Assembly: GCF_000189635.1 (NCBI RefSeq)
Contig: NW_002476174.1
Span: forward strand, 186,001-250,000
Direction of reading: 5' to 3'
DNA from: Tetrahymena thermophila SB210
Lineage: Eukaryota > Ciliophora > Oligohymenophorea > Hymenostomatida > Tetrahymenidae
Length of the DNA stretch: 64,000 nt
This document shows positions 39,794-53,276 of this stretch, one piece after another. Each line of letters begins with the position of its first letter. The first letter of the stretch is position 1. Both the position numbers and the translations under genes were made by a program. The notes beneath the pieces were generated by a model. It saw nothing but the letters and a program-made list of their open reading frames with translations, did not search any database and was not told the DNA's origin.

Positions 39794-42700
39794 TCATTTT
39801 TTTTCATCATTATTTATTGCTTGTAAACTAGCTTTGAGATTCTCAATCACCAAGTAGAGTTTTTATATGCTTTAATCCTTATTTTTAAAAAAATTTTAAA
39901 TTAAATTTGAAAATTTGCTCATTTTTTACTTTTTTTTCTATTGTATAGCGAATGTTCTCTTCATACTTACAAAATTCTAATTAGTGCTTTTCTTTTAGCT
40001 GCTTAATTTCATCTTCATATTTACTTTTTAATTTATCATGAGCTTCTTTCATTAACTTTACCATTTCACAAGCTATTTTTAAAAAGTAAAAATAATTAAT
40101 ATATCTGAAAAAATAACTTAAATAATTTCTTACCTTATTTTCTCTCTTCTTCCATCTAAGAAATAAGAGTTTCCAATTCATTTATTTTTACACTATCAAA
40201 TTCATTTTAATTTCTACTACCTTCTTTTTGGCAGCTCTTTGACTAATTATCTATTAACTGCTGCTTTAGCATTTTATTTTCAGTTCTTAGCTGATTAACA
40301 ATCTCATTTCCATCAAATTTTGATGAGTGCAAAAGCTTATTCACATTTTCTCTTTCCTATTCAAGCTAGTTTTGCAATTCTTCAACCTTTTTTATTTTTA
40401 AAATGTTTTTTTAATTTTAATCTGTTGGATTTTTAAAAAACGAAATAAATACCTTTTCCGAAATTTCACTAACAAATTGTTGTTTAAAATTTTCAAACTC
40501 TTAATCATAGTCTTTTGGTAAAAACTATTTATTTAATTCATGGTTGGTTTTAGTATTTGATTGATTTATTTAGGATTGAAGTTCTTCGTTTTACTGTCTT
40601 TCCTCTTACAATTAAGAATTTAACTGTTCAATTTAATTTTGCAGATACTCAATCAAATCATCTTTGCATTAATCATCATCATTATTGCTCTTTTGTTAAT
40701 TATTTTATGAAACATTAATTTTTTGTAGCTTTTAAACCAACTCTTCATTCTCTTTTTATAGTTTCAGAATAAATTCTTGCTATTTAACAAATGAATCATA
40801 TATCTTTTCATTTTCGATTTGTGTATTTTTTAGCTTTTCTAACAGTTAATCATTATAATTAGACTCATCCTACTTACTGTCCAACTCTGCTGTAAGGAAC
40901 TACTCGTTGACATTCTAAACTACCTTTTTTTCAGATTGATTATGCTCCTTCTTTAATATATTTTTCTAGATTAAAAATCTACACAAACAAAAGTCTATTT
41001 AAAAATTTACCTTTTCAATTTATTAAAGTAATTGCTAATTCTCTTATAGGAGGTTATCGCATTTTTTAGTAAGCTCTTTTTTATCAGTCATTATTTTTTC
41101 AATAAATTATAAGTACTCATCATTTATTGTTTTCATTTAATTTTTTTATTACACGAGTCCTTCTTCTAATTGGCTCTTCCTAAATTAATTGTTTGAATAA
41201 ATTTATTATATATTTATTTTTTAAAATTTTACATGTCTAACTTCATTTGATACATCATTTTCTTGAGCTTAGTGTTTTCCTGTTTCAAGGTTTCAATAGA
41301 ATGATGATGAGAAGAAGAAGCTGAAGTCGTTGATTATTAACTTTCAGGTTTATAGCTTTACTAACACTAAATCTATAAGAGATTTTCTTTATCATTAATA
41401 TCTAACTTAGTTTTAAACTAATTTTCATTTTATTACTAAGAAATAGAATTCAAAAATTAGTTATCTACATTAACAGGAAACTTAGGAGAGTTTTGGGTTA
41501 TTTTTTAATTTTAATAATTTGAAAATGATTCTTATTTCTTTAGTTTTGTTTATTAATTATTTTAATTGTTTTACTTTTGCATTTCGCTTGAATTATACTA
41601 TTAATTGGTACATTGCTAATTTACATCTTCTTCTTAATCAAATCTGCCTTAAATATTATCAATATCAACGCTTTACAGCCTTTATAGTGAATTAATCTGC
41701 TATTCAAAACCACCACTAGATTGAATATAGGTTATACCAGGATAGTGATGAAAGGGAGTTTATATATTGTCATCATCATCGCCAACTTCATCTACTTCTT
41801 CTTCAACTTCTTCTACTTCTTCGAAAGTTTAATTTTAATATGATTAACGCTGATACCCTAAATCAATTTGCTAGCTACTATTTTTATCGCTAGGTTAATA
41901 CAAATTGTCTTTTTATCCAAAAGAAACGACCTCAAAGTTAAAAGAATTACTTACGTTATTCATATTTGACATATTATCCTACTACTATTAATATGAATTT
42001 ATAAAAGTGCTTCCATTATTATTTTGTACACTGTTTCTTCTTTCACATATTTAAGATTGTTGCTTAAGATTATTTTAATGCACTTTTCCTTATTATAAAT
42101 TATGCTCTACTCTTATTTGTCTTTAATAATTTTAAGCCTAGTTGAGTCTTTACTAGATTTAGATGCATTTGTTTTTAAAAAATCTTTAAATTCTAACTAT
42201 GTGATGCATGTTCAATAAGTAATACTAGTTTAAACCATAAGAAGCTAAACTAAAATTCCCATCTGCGATACTTTAAGTAGAATAATGCTAATTACTTTAC
42301 AACATCGACTATACAGAATTAAGTGCTAGAGAATATCCTTTATTATTGGTTTGTAAACCTTTTATTTTATCTAAATTATTCACACTGCTATTGCTACTAA
42401 CTCTCTCTTAATAATCTGTTTACTGGCAGTTAAAATTTTTATTATTTCCATTCTATATTGATTTTTAAGTATTTCTTAGATCTAAACTTTCTTCAGTATC
42501 ATAATTAATTAAATATTTCTTCTAAATCATCTATTTTTGTGTAATTTTATCATCATAGTTTTGAACATCGCTAGTATTGTTTTAATTTTTACTAGACTGT
42601 TTATTCATCTATGTATTATTATTCTAGCTTTTCTTAATGTTGTATGTGTTTAAGTAAGAATTAGTTCTTTTTTTATCTTAATCTTAATGCTCTTATTAGT

Positions 42701-43459
42701 TCAAGTAAAGTTAATTGTTTTGGAGAGGCATTACATTCTAGCTATGCTAGCTGATTACCTTTTTCTAAGGTAAATTTTTCTAAAGTATTTGGAATTGTAT
42801 TTATGAATTTATGCTATTTCTAAATGAATTTAATGTAATATTGTTAGGCTGTATTGTATTTAAATCACTCATGCTCAAACTCAAAGTTTCTTCCAGTTAA
42901 GATTGTTGTGTATTTTCATCTGTGTACAAAGTATTTGATTGTTTTTAAAATCCTCGCTATTAAAATCTTTAGCTTTATTTCAAATTATTTTCTTTCTGGC
43001 ATTGCTAAGATTCTTCTTTTAATGGGCCTATATTTTTTTAAAACGTTAGATTCAGAAAAATTGATTTTTTTATTGATTATTAGCTCTTTTATCTTAAATT
43101 ACTGCAACTTAGCAAAATGAAAACATGATAAGTAAATAAATATTACAAGAATTAGGACTGTTTGGAGAGTTGACATATACAAAAAATTTCTACTGATTTT
43201 ATTTAGAAGCAATGTTTTTATTAAGTAAATTAGTGTTCAATGTAGGGGTATTATCATTATGTAGATTTTATTTATTTTCATTACTTGAATCTCTTGAGCT
43301 ATTCCTAATTTATTTCTTTAATAATAATAAATAATGTTTTCATATATAATTTTAAAATCAATAAGCAATTTTAAAATATAATTATACTTTTATATTTTTA
43401 AAAAGCGGTTAATGATTCTCTTAAAACGTTTTTTTGAATTCCTCGATCATAAAACTCAT
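39794..43459 (-). CDS. Large coiled-coil protein, about 1065 aa
   Basis: Exons on the minus strand: 43459-43388, 43315-43147, 43027-41233, 41179-41011, 40965-40453, 40386-40134, 40072-39930, 39877-39794; phases agree and give 1066 codons. Exons 1 and 2 are the least certain part; their junctions were chosen because they keep phase and leave out AT-only sequence. Residues up to about 650 are Asn/Gln/Ser-rich and low-complexity, with an acidic patch (EEVEEVEEEVDEV then four Asp). The C-terminal 380 residues are charged heptad-type coiled coil (for example ETLKQENTKLKKMMYQMK and repeated LQ/LE/QE blocks). No enzyme motif or membrane segment is seen. Such architecture is common in basal-body, cytoskeletal and tethering proteins of ciliates, but the function is unknown. 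Confidence 0.75.
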
Positions 43460-45370
43460 AATTTAATTGAGTTTACAATAATTTGATAATATGTTATTTC
43501 CTTTATGAAAATTTATTCCTTTGTTTTGTTAGTTTTGATTTATTTTGTTTGTTTGTTTATTTGTTTTTTGATTGATTAATAGATAGATAAATAAATAAAT
43601 TAATGCAAACGAAATAGAAGTTGAAAAATAGCTGTTAATTGCTTATTAAATTAATAAAAAATTTGATTTGATTTGATTTTATCTATCTATCTATGATAAA
43701 CATTAATTACGCCTCTCTTTAGCTCATTCACCCAAATTAAGAAATTAGTTATTATTAGAAATAATTCATCAAACAATATCATAGAAATTTAGTAAATACT
43801 ATTTATTTATTTAGTAAATAAATTATTTTCAAATTTAACAATATTAACTACTCTTTTAGTTATAACTCTTAAGTCATAGATTTTTAGAACCATAAATTAA
43901 ATATTATTTACAGTTGAATATTTAGATAGATCAAGGTCTATTGATTTTTTTAGTAATAAGTAATCTTAAATTATTACTTATCTGTTATTATTGAGTTATA
44001 TTTTTTAAATTATTAAATATATTATAAATTCTTATTTGACCAATTTCAATCTAAATATTTTCATAAAGTTTCTTAGTTAACTTTTTAGATGAAAAACTAA
44101 TTAGTTATTTGTTCTTTTAATATGTAAAATATTTTATAAAAATCTTTCTATATTATTTTTTAACAAATCTGATATATAAAAAGAAAATATTTTAATAATT
44201 ATGATAAAAATTTAGATAAAATTATTCAAAAAGTTACAATTATTTCTATTATAATTAATTAAACCAAAATATGGTGTTTTCTTATACATTAAAATTCCAA
44301 TTGTTATTTTAATTATTTATTTATTTAAATAAGATAAATTAATACTATAAATATACAGCTTGTACTGTTGAATGAGAATCATTTTTTAAATTATTTTTGA
44401 AAAATAAATCTTTTCTAATTTAAAAATTTTTTTAATTTTTTTTATAAATTAAGTATAATGATTTGTAATAAATTTTATACTATATTTTATACAATTAATT
44501 TTATTTTATCATATTATTTTTAAAATTAAACAATTAAAAATTAAATTTAAATCAATATTTAATTTGAAGATATTTTAGGTTTCATTAAAATTTATTTAAA
44601 GAAGGCAAATAAATTTTTTTAAAAGCTAATTTAATTTAAGAATGAAAGGATTTAAAATAGAAAAAATTTGTAATTGATTTTAATTTAATAAAATTTGACA
44701 TCCTTTTGCTTTTATTTCTATCTCTATAAATTATGAAATGATCAATTTTGAGTAATTAATTATAGAGCAATCTTCATTTTCAATAAAAATGACTACGCTG
44801 TCTTCTTTTTTTCATAAAAAACGGTAAAAAGGCAAACTAAGGATAGTGCAACAAAAAGATTTAAAATTTTTTATTTTCTATTATAAAATATAAAATTTTT
44901 AAAGATGGTATTTAAGACATCTACTTATTTATTACTTTGTAATAAGGAGGATAATTTTAGATAAAAATCAAAAAACGTATTTTTATTAATTTATCTATGC
45001 TTAAATTAAATTAATAAAATCTGCTATTTATCATAATATGTTAAAGAATCAGCATATGTCAATTAAGTATTTCAATTAAATTATCACTTAGCTTAGACAT
45101 TGTAAATATTAATTAAGTGATGAAAGTTTGGAGTCCAAAGAAAGAATACAGATAAAATTAATTTCATAGCATGAAGAAAGAACATATTTTAAAAAATAAA
45201 TACTATGAAATATACGTTTTAATTAAATTCATGGACAATCAGTCAGTCAATACTTTAAGTATATCTATCATTTTTGTATAATGACTTATTAATAAGGAAA
45301 CTATGGATATAGTTAAACAAAAAACGAGTAAATTATTAATTTGACTTAATAAAGGTCAATACAAAAGTTA
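43460..45370. other. Divergent intergenic region with microsatellites
   Basis: Spacer between the coiled-coil (-) and DHHC (+) start codons. It contains TTTG, GATA, ATTTG and ATCT simple repeats (about 43540-43694) and otherwise featureless AT-rich DNA. Confidence 0.6.
43661..43694. repeat. ATTTG and ATCT microsatellites
   Basis: Four ATTTG units directly abut three to four ATCT units. Confidence 0.8.
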
Positions 45371-47365
45371 ATGCAAAGATAAAAGGGGAAATGTAGGTAA
45401 AATGAAGTTAATGTAGAAAAGGAATTCATTTACTATTTAGCTTCTCTTTTACCTAAGTGTCTGATGATACTTATGCTCATTTTTTTTTATTTCACATACT
45501 TTATAGTAAACTAATTTTCATTATATCTTAAAACATTTTCATACTTTCTTTTTTATTGTAGACATATTTGTATCCATTAATTGCGGGAGAAATCAAGTCT
45601 TAGTCCCAAATAAAAAATTTAGCACTCAATAGCTTTCACACCTCTTTGGTATAAATAGCTTCTTACAATGACTCAATCATTTCTAAATTACAATTATCAG
45701 GCTATCTCACTAATAATTAGTAATACGCCATCATATTAGCTCTAATTGTTAATGTTATTGCTGCTTTAATTATTATTTCTTTCTACAAAGTAACTGCAAC
45801 CCATCCTGGAAGAGTCACAAAAGTAACAAAATCTTTTAAACTTAAAATTAAAATTTAATTGTAACCAACCAAATAATGTTTTATTTTTTTAGGAATGGAT
45901 TCAAAAGATTCAAAAATACATTGATGAGAAAGTTTACCAAGAAAAAATTTTCAGAGAAAATATTAGACTAAATTAGCACCAATAAGCTGTTTGTTAAAAG
46001 CAAGAAAGTAAATTAATAGATATTCTATTTAATACCATAGATAATTTATAATAATATTTTTATGCTTTTAAAAATTAGTATTTAGCCCAATGAAGCAAAA
46101 TGAATAAATCTAAGATATTTACGTTTTTACAGATAACTCTGAGGATGAAGATGATGAAGAGTTCAAAAAAAACTTCTAATTCGATTACAGCTCTAATAAC
46201 ACAGAGCCTATTATATTTTATTAAGCAGATGGTTTACTATTGGGCAATAATACATCATGCCCAGCTCAAATAGAAAATTAAAAGATTAACTACTCGATAG
46301 ACTAAGAAGACATAGAAGAAAACAAATATTTGCTTTAACAATTAAATGAAAAATTAAATCTAACATTTGGAAAGGATTAAAAAGATTGTAAAAGTAATTA
46401 AAGTAAGCACTCATAGAGTTGTGTTAGTGTTGATTATGCTTTTGAACAAAACCTACATAAAAATCAAATAAATAATTAGCTTGATGTTGCAAAAGCTGAT
46501 TCAATGTACGATAGAGATGAAAGGGCATAATTAGAAGAAATTAGAATGTTTAATATGATTATTGAAGATCTTGAGCAAAAAGGAATAAGATTTTGCAAAA
46601 AATGCGAGTAATTTTATATAAATCATGAATTTTAATTTTAAATTACAAAACATAAATAGAAATTTTAAACCTCCAAGAACTCATCACTGCAGCTAATGCA
46701 GATAGTGTATATCAAAAATGGATCATCATTGCTAATGGTTAAATACATGCATTGGATTAAAAAATTACAAATATTTCTTACTCATAATTCTTTACTCAAG
46801 TAAGTTAATTTTTTCAAAAAAAGTTATAATTAGTTATTTATTATAGTATTAATTCTTGCAATCATGTGTTTTACATATACTGGCAGATACGTCTAATAGA
46901 TTTAGGATTAAAATGCTACTTTGTTTATGGATTTTTTAATTTCGTTTTTCTTTTACTTTGCCTTAGTTATGGAAGCATTGCTTATTTGCTTTGGTTTCTA
47001 TCATTTCCAGTAAATCTTTAATTTTAAAAGTTAATAAAAATTAAATTCAATAAAATAATTAATTAATTATAGAATTACTAGTCAAAATATTACTACAATA
47101 GAGTACTGCGAAAAAAAAAAAGACAATGGAGTATAATTTAATTTTTAAATAAACTAAAACCTAATTTAATATATTTATTAGTAATATAACAGTGGGTTTA
47201 AATAGAACTTCAAATAGGCATTTGGTGATAATTTGTGGTGCTGGTTTTTACCAACAAGTAATTAAATATAATTAGATTTTTTGTAATTATTTTATTTAAT
47301 ATTTAATAAAAGCTCCAATATATATTCAACAAAAAGAAACACATACTTTAGAACAAATCAAATGA
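45371..47365 (+). CDS. DHHC palmitoyltransferase, 491 aa
   Basis: Nine exons: 45371-45505, 45562-45822, 45893-46007, 46133-46607, 46660-46799, 46847-47009, 47073-47130, 47182-47257, 47313-47365; 492 codons. It transfers palmitate from CoA to cysteines of target proteins at membranes. The cysteine-rich domain runs FCKKCENFKPPRTHHCSQC...DHHC (350-353) followed by QWLNTCIG; the DHHC Cys353 carries the acyl intermediate. Four membrane segments are visible: residues about 25-50, 100-120, 376-392 and 405-430. THPGRV after TM2 matches the DPG motif and TTIE after TM4 the TTxE motif. Unusually, about 200 mostly acidic, Gln/Asn-rich residues separate TM2 from the cysteine-rich domain. The last exon was chosen by phase and its charged sequence; reading through 47257 would add a hydrophobic AT-rich tail instead. 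Confidence 0.9.
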
Positions 47366-48313
47366 TGAAATTGTTTAAATCATAATCAGCATATTTATTT
47401 ATATTATGCAATATATGTAATTATTGTGTTAATATTAAAAAATTTAATAATATTTTAACGAGAAAACTAACTAAGTGATATTAAAAATTAATATTTTCCT
47501 TTATATCTTTTTAATAAGATAGTCCTTAACTTTTAATTGACTTCAATTTATTTGCTTAAGTTAATTTGTATGTTCAAATAAATTTACATACTTTTTTAAT
47601 AAATATTTATTGTAATCTTTGATTTTTTATAATAGATGGCGAGGAAATATTTATTAAAATCAGTCATCCCTAAATTAATTTTATTTAAAAAAGTATTTGA
47701 TTTATTTATTTTTTCTCGGCATTAATTTAAAATAAATAAATTAATAAATATTAGAAAACTTAAATATTAGATAAAGAAAAAAAAGAATATTACTCTTAGT
47801 AATATTATAAGCTATAAAGTCTGCTGATAAAATATTTAAAATCTTATTTAGTATTTTTCCAAAATAATTTAAGTTATTAGTGGATTGAAAAAGCGAATAA
47901 AGTATTCTTGTTGAATAATTATTAATAAAATTTAGATAAATTATAGACAATTAACTAACTTTATCACATACAGAGAAAATTTTTATATAATTTATTGTTT
48001 AAAATTTATGATTTTTATTCAATTTAATGTTTTTTGCAATAAAAAATTGTTGAGAAAGTATATATTCTCAAATACTATATTTTTTATTTAAAATTTATAC
48101 TTAATAAAGTGTTAGAAATTAAGCAGACTTTAAAGAATAAAAATGTTTTAAAAATTAAAATTCATTTTCCTTTAAGTAAAAAAGAATCATCTAACATATT
48201 TACAGAATATCAAACAAAAGTAACTAAATAAGATAATCAATTATTAATCTTAAAATATTCTATATTATATAAATTCTTTCATACTTGCTAATTTTCAAAA
48301 TACTCATTTTTTT
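47366..48313. other. Convergent intergenic spacer
   Basis: 3' flanks of the DHHC gene (+) and the aldo-keto reductase (-). AT-rich; nothing else seen. Confidence 0.6.
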
Positions 48314-49366
48314 TCATCTTCTTGGAGGAAAAGGTGTAAAAGTTTTGAAGTTGATGCCTTGGTCAGGTGTATTACCAAGTATTTCATTGATTCTTTTTTC
48401 AACTTCTGGAGTAATCTTTTTGTAAAGTTGAACACTTTTTACTGACTCATCTAATTACTCTACTCTTGAGCATCCTGTTATGGCAGTAGAAACATCTTTA
48501 TTAGCGATAACCCAACTCATGGCTAGCTGTGTTTAAGACATTCCTAATTCCTTAGCCAAAGCTTCAAGGTTTCTTAAAGCCTGTAATGTTTTTTCTCTTT
48601 TTCCTTCTCCGAAGAACTGATCCCATGCAATATCAACAAAATCTTAAAAATTAGAAGAAGCCTTTCTAGATCCTTAAGGGATATTGCCATCATTGTACTT
48701 TCCTGTGAGGAAGCCATAAGCTAAAGGACTCCAAATAGCAGCACCCATTTTATGTTTATCGAAGAGACGAACAAAATCTGCTTCAAATCTATCTCTGACA
48801 AGCATATTGTACTAAGGTTATTCAACTGAGGGTTTGATAAGATTTTTTTCAGCACAAACTTCTCTGACTTCATAGATTTAAGCAGCACTCCATTCAGAAG
48901 TACCCCAATAGTGAATGTAACCTTCTTAAATTAACTCTGTAAAAGTACGAGCAACTTCTTCAAGAGGTGTTTCATGATCAAATCTATGGCAAAAAACTAC
49001 ATCTGCATAGTCTAATTAGAGTCTCTTTAGTGAATTCTTTACACCTTCTTTGATGTGCTTTCTACTTAAACCTATTTGATTCACTTTAACCTTATGTCCA
49101 AATTCAGCACCCAAAAAAATCTTAGTAGAAACAACTAAATCTTCTCTAGGAACATCGAGAGCTTTAATAGCAACTCCGAGCTACTTTTCAGCTTCGCCAA
49201 GTCCATAAAACTCTGCAGTATCAAAGAAATTAATACCCAAATCCCAAGCTTTTTTGACACTTTCAGTGGTTAACTTTTACTAATCGGGATTTGCACTTGA
49301 AAATCCATTACCAAAACTTATCACTGAAACTTTCAATCCAGTGTTACCTAATAATCTATACTCCAT
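48314..49366 (-). CDS. Aldo-keto reductase, Kv-beta (AKR6)-like, 350 aa
   Basis: Single exon, ATG at 49366, TGA at 48314-48316; length is typical of the family. It is an NADPH-dependent TIM-barrel oxidoreductase. The start MEYRLLGNTGLKVS is the standard first strand. The catalytic tetrad is complete: Asp49 and Tyr54 in FFDTAEFYGLGEAE, Lys82 in STKIF, and His127 in VVFCHR. The sequences LSRKHIKEGVKNSLKRLQLDY, YWGTSEWSAAQI, WSPLAYGFLTGKY and ITGCSRVEQL match the AKR6 (voltage-gated K+ channel beta subunit) group more closely than other AKRs. Animal Kv-beta proteins have Asn where this has His127, so here ordinary reductase activity is expected. Whether it docks on a channel cannot be told from sequence. 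G+C and codon use are higher than average for the window, suggesting good expression. Confidence 0.93.
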
Positions 49367-50496
49367 TTTTATTTAAATTGCTTTTTTTATAATTTCTTTT
49401 TTATTTATTTATTCTTTTAAATAATTATCAAATCAACATTTTTATAATTAGGATTTATACTGAGTCAAGTTAGAATTGAAAAATAGCATATTCATTACAA
49501 AAATAAGAGTGTTACAATTTAATAAAATTTACTTATTCAATTTATTTTTCCAGAAAGATTTTTTTTTTGATTTTATAAACTGATAAAATTTAAATCTGAT
49601 AAAATATAATCTTAATTAAATGCAAATAATTAATACATTACTTATACTGTTTACCTCAATAATTAAAAAATAGACAATAATAAATCCACCTAAAACAGCA
49701 TTGAATTTTACCACAAAGAATCAAATTAATTGAAAAAGACTAATTGGTCAAAACAAGGAAAAATTAGTAAATAATTTTGTAACAAAATTTTATAATAAAT
49801 TGTAAAATATTAATAATAATTACAAATTTTTTAATAAGATTTGATAAGAAAATTTATTTTTTATACTGAAAATATATAAATTTAAAGAGTAAAAAGACAT
49901 TGTAAATTAAAAATTCTAAAATATCTGGTTTTCTATAATAATTTTTAATTATAAATGTATTTAAAATTATTTTAGAATATTTAATGCTTAATCATTTTTT
50001 ATTTTATTCAAAATATTTTTTATCAAATAAGGAAGAAAATATATATACTGGAAATGTTCAATAATTAAGACCAACCCAACTCCTAACTTTTTTAATATTT
50101 TGGTTGGCATTAATTTTACTTAAATTAATAAAACCTAGGTAACTTAAATCGCTAGCCTATTAGAAGGACTATGGTAATAAATATTATTGTTAAGAGTAAA
50201 ATTTAAGCTAATAAACTAATTTATTTCTATTCTGAATTAATTTGTGATTAGTATTAAAATATATCTTAAAAAATTGTATACCAGATTAAAATGTTTTCAA
50301 TTTGATTGGTTTATTAGTTAATATATATTTTTATAACAATATGGATAAAGTAGATTATATATAGACAGACATATTATATTTATTAATTAAGTTATTTATA
50401 AATATATATTTATATATTTTTTAATTTAATTCAAAATAATATATATTTTGAAAAATCATTTAGTTTTATACAAATAAATGAAAGGAAAATTTTATT

Positions 50497-50527
<31 letters not shown>

Positions 50528-50535
50528 TTAATTTA
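49367..50535. other. Intergenic spacer, tandem minus-strand genes
   Basis: Promoter side of the reductase and 3' flank of the next minus-strand gene. Very AT-rich, ending in a TTTA repeat at 50496-50529 next to the stop codon of the upstream gene. Confidence 0.6.
50496..50529. repeat. TTTA microsatellite
   Basis: About eight tandem TTTA units (AAAT on the other strand) a few bases beyond the stop codon at 50536, within the 3' untranslated region of that gene. Confidence 0.85.
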
Positions 50536-52665
50536 TCAATTAAAATTCTAAGTATTATTTTTTTTTTGAAGAAGTTTAAGCTCATCTTTAAGACATGAAA
50601 TCAAAATTTTTTGTTTTTAACGTATGAGCTCACATTTTTCAAAGTTATGATAGCACTAATCATATTCACTCATATGCAAGTCTTATTCTTTTTTAAGTTT
50701 TATTAATTTATTAGCTTGCTTTTTTAGTTTTTAAAGCTTACTATTATTTCTATTGTTGTTTTCCTACATGTGTTATAGCTATTGTCTTTATTTGTCTCTT
50801 CTTTATTCCCACATTTAATATTCTTTTTACAAGGCTTTTATCTCTTCTGAATACATATTTTTTTCTTCATTGTTTTAGAAAGGCGAAGTTTATTATTTAT
50901 TTGTATTTTAAGTAGATGAAGGTTATATATTGTATGAAAAAGGAGGTAAAGATGAATTATTTTTTCTGTTTGGAGTTTTGAACCTAATTTGTTTAGATTT
51001 TTGAGTTGTTTCTTCTTTAAAATCTTTAGAATCATTCAAAATTTGAACTTTAAGCTATTTTATATACTTTTTACTACTCTCTGTAGTTTCATTTAAATTT
51101 TTTGGTTTAAGACCTGAGTCATCATTATCACTATTAGTTTCACTTCTTTTAGTAGAAGTTTTTGACTTTTTCTTTTTACCAGAACTTGATTTTTGTTATT
51201 GACTTTGTTTACTTTGAATTTGGTTGTTATGTTTTGGAGAAATATCTTTTGACTGCTTATCTTATTGCTAAAAAAATATTGAATCCTGAATATTAAACCT
51301 TGGAGATATTTAATTATGGTAAATTGAGTTATTCATTTAAGTTTGTTTAATTGTAGGATTAGTGAATATTGAAATGTCAGCTTTGCCTTTATTTTAAGCA
51401 ACTGGATATTCATTACTTTCCTAAAATGGACTTACTCCATTTTATAAAGAAACTATTGAATTATTTTCTTAAGAAAAACCTCCAAGTTATTGATTTTTTT
51501 TTTCTGTAATTTTTAATTTATCTTCTAGAGCTTGTATTTTATTTTAGATACTTTCAAATTCCTTTTAGAATTATTTTCTTTTTTCTTCAGATGACAAAGT
51601 AGTTGAGTCATATTATTGATTTATTGAATATGATAATTAATGAGATTATCCAAAATTAGTATCAAATGACTAATTTTACTTGTACTAGCTTTAATCCTAA
51701 TAGTTCTGATATGATAATTTTTGTTATCTTTAAGAATGATTTATGTTAGATAAAGATGAGTTGTTATTTGAAGATAAAGATTTTCCTTTATTCGGAGAAA
51801 AGGAGCTGCCACTAATTTATTTCTTCATGTTATCTAGTTAATAATATGCTTATGCTGCGATAGGATTACTTACTTTTGGAATTTCATTAATTTACTATTG
51901 ATTTAGTAAAACAGCATCTGGAGAATGCTCAGCGTTTCTGTTATTGTATTTATTGTTTTGAAATGGGCTGAATCCACTACTTTAATTTATACTATTCTAT
52001 AGTGCTCCTCTATCATTTCTAGAGTAATTTGTTATACTATTTTCTAATTAATTTTTTTATGAACTTTCACCTGCATATTACTTCTATTTATAGCTATCAG
52101 GGGTTTGTCTAACATAATATTTACTGTTGCTTATAAATGAACTATCGTTTCCTGAGTTTCCATTATTTTATCTGAAACTGTTTCTGTTATTTGAAGAGCT
52201 TAATTCTTAATTTGTCATCTGGGCCTTAGCTTAATTATCTTAATTTATATTATTCTCGAAAAGGTTGTTTTAAAAAATATGGGCTTTCTAATCAAACTTT
52301 TGTTGAGGATAATTTTGCTGCATAGGAAGTTAATTAAGAAAATCAGATTTCTTCTACTTTTCATATTTTTTATTATCTTCATAGCTAACTTCTGTCAAGC
52401 TTTTATTATTACTAACATTATTCAGCATATAAGAATTGTTAGCTGTGCTATTTTCAAGAGTTTCATTTTGAATGTTAAAATTTTAGAGATTGTCTAACTT
52501 TTATTAAGATTAATCTTGATTGTTTTAACTTGTACTTAAATTAGATTTGTGCACATTAGTTAAAAATGAGTTCCTTGAATCAGTAAATGATAGCGATCTA
52601 TTTTTTGCTATCTCAATCTCCTTATCAAGAAGAGAATTAAGAAATTCATATTTGTTTTTATCCAT
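50536..52665 (-). CDS. Ser/Gln/Asn-rich protein with coiled-coil ends, 709 aa
   Basis: One uninterrupted minus-strand frame from ATG 52665 to TGA 50536-50538 (710 codons). I do not recognise a family. Most of the protein is low-complexity Ser, Gln and Asn, with many short SPF/PFQ-type motifs that could be phosphorylation or docking sites. A short coiled coil sits near the middle (KEFESIQNKIQALEDKLKI), a Lys/Ser-rich basic patch (SGKKKKSKTSTKRS) near residue 490, and the C-terminal 130 residues are a charged helix beginning MYSEEIKALQKEYQMWEQRR. No membrane segment or enzyme motif is seen. It is divergent from the 53277 gene. A cytoskeletal or regulatory adaptor would fit, but this is a guess. 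Confidence 0.82.
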
Positions 52666-53276
52666 TTATACTTCCTAAATTTACTTAGCGTACCTTCAGC
52701 TATTTCAGATAAATCTTGCTTAAAGTTTTTACTCAAAAATTATTGATTAAATATTTTGAATTTGATTTTATTAACAAGATTAATTCAAAAATCTTATTAA
52801 AATAACAACTTGTTTTTAGATAAATAAATAGATAGATAGATATTAGTGTTCACCAAATATCATTTAAATAAATACTTAATCAATCAAACCATCCAAACAA
52901 AATTAAAGATTTTCACATAAAATTTAATAAATCAGATTAAATTAAAAAATCATTTTAAATATTAGAAAAAAATTTTTTTTTAAATAAAAGATAATTTTAA
53001 AATTATTTTAAATGAATAAATAAAAATAAAAGATAGATCTTTTATTTGGTAATTTTATTGATAAAATTTATATAATGTTAAATTAATTAATTTGTAAACA
53101 GAAAATCAAGCATGTAATTAGCTAAACTAGTAATTTAAACTGGTTCAAAGAAGATATATAGATGCTAAACGAATATTTATTATTTGATTGTAATTTGAAG
53201 AAACAAAATATTATTTATTATTAGTAGAGTTAAATAATAAAACAGATAATTATTTCTAATTAATAACTATCAAAAT
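52666..53276. other. Divergent promoter region
   Basis: 611-base AT-rich spacer between divergent start codons, with a GATA-type short repeat near 52830. Promoters of both genes must lie here; no site is assigned. Confidence 0.6.

Noticed and set aside
47258-47478. Read-through C-terminus of the DHHC protein ending at 47478
   Set aside because: The extra residues are hydrophobic AT-type sequence; splicing at 47257/47313 gives a short charged end in correct phase.
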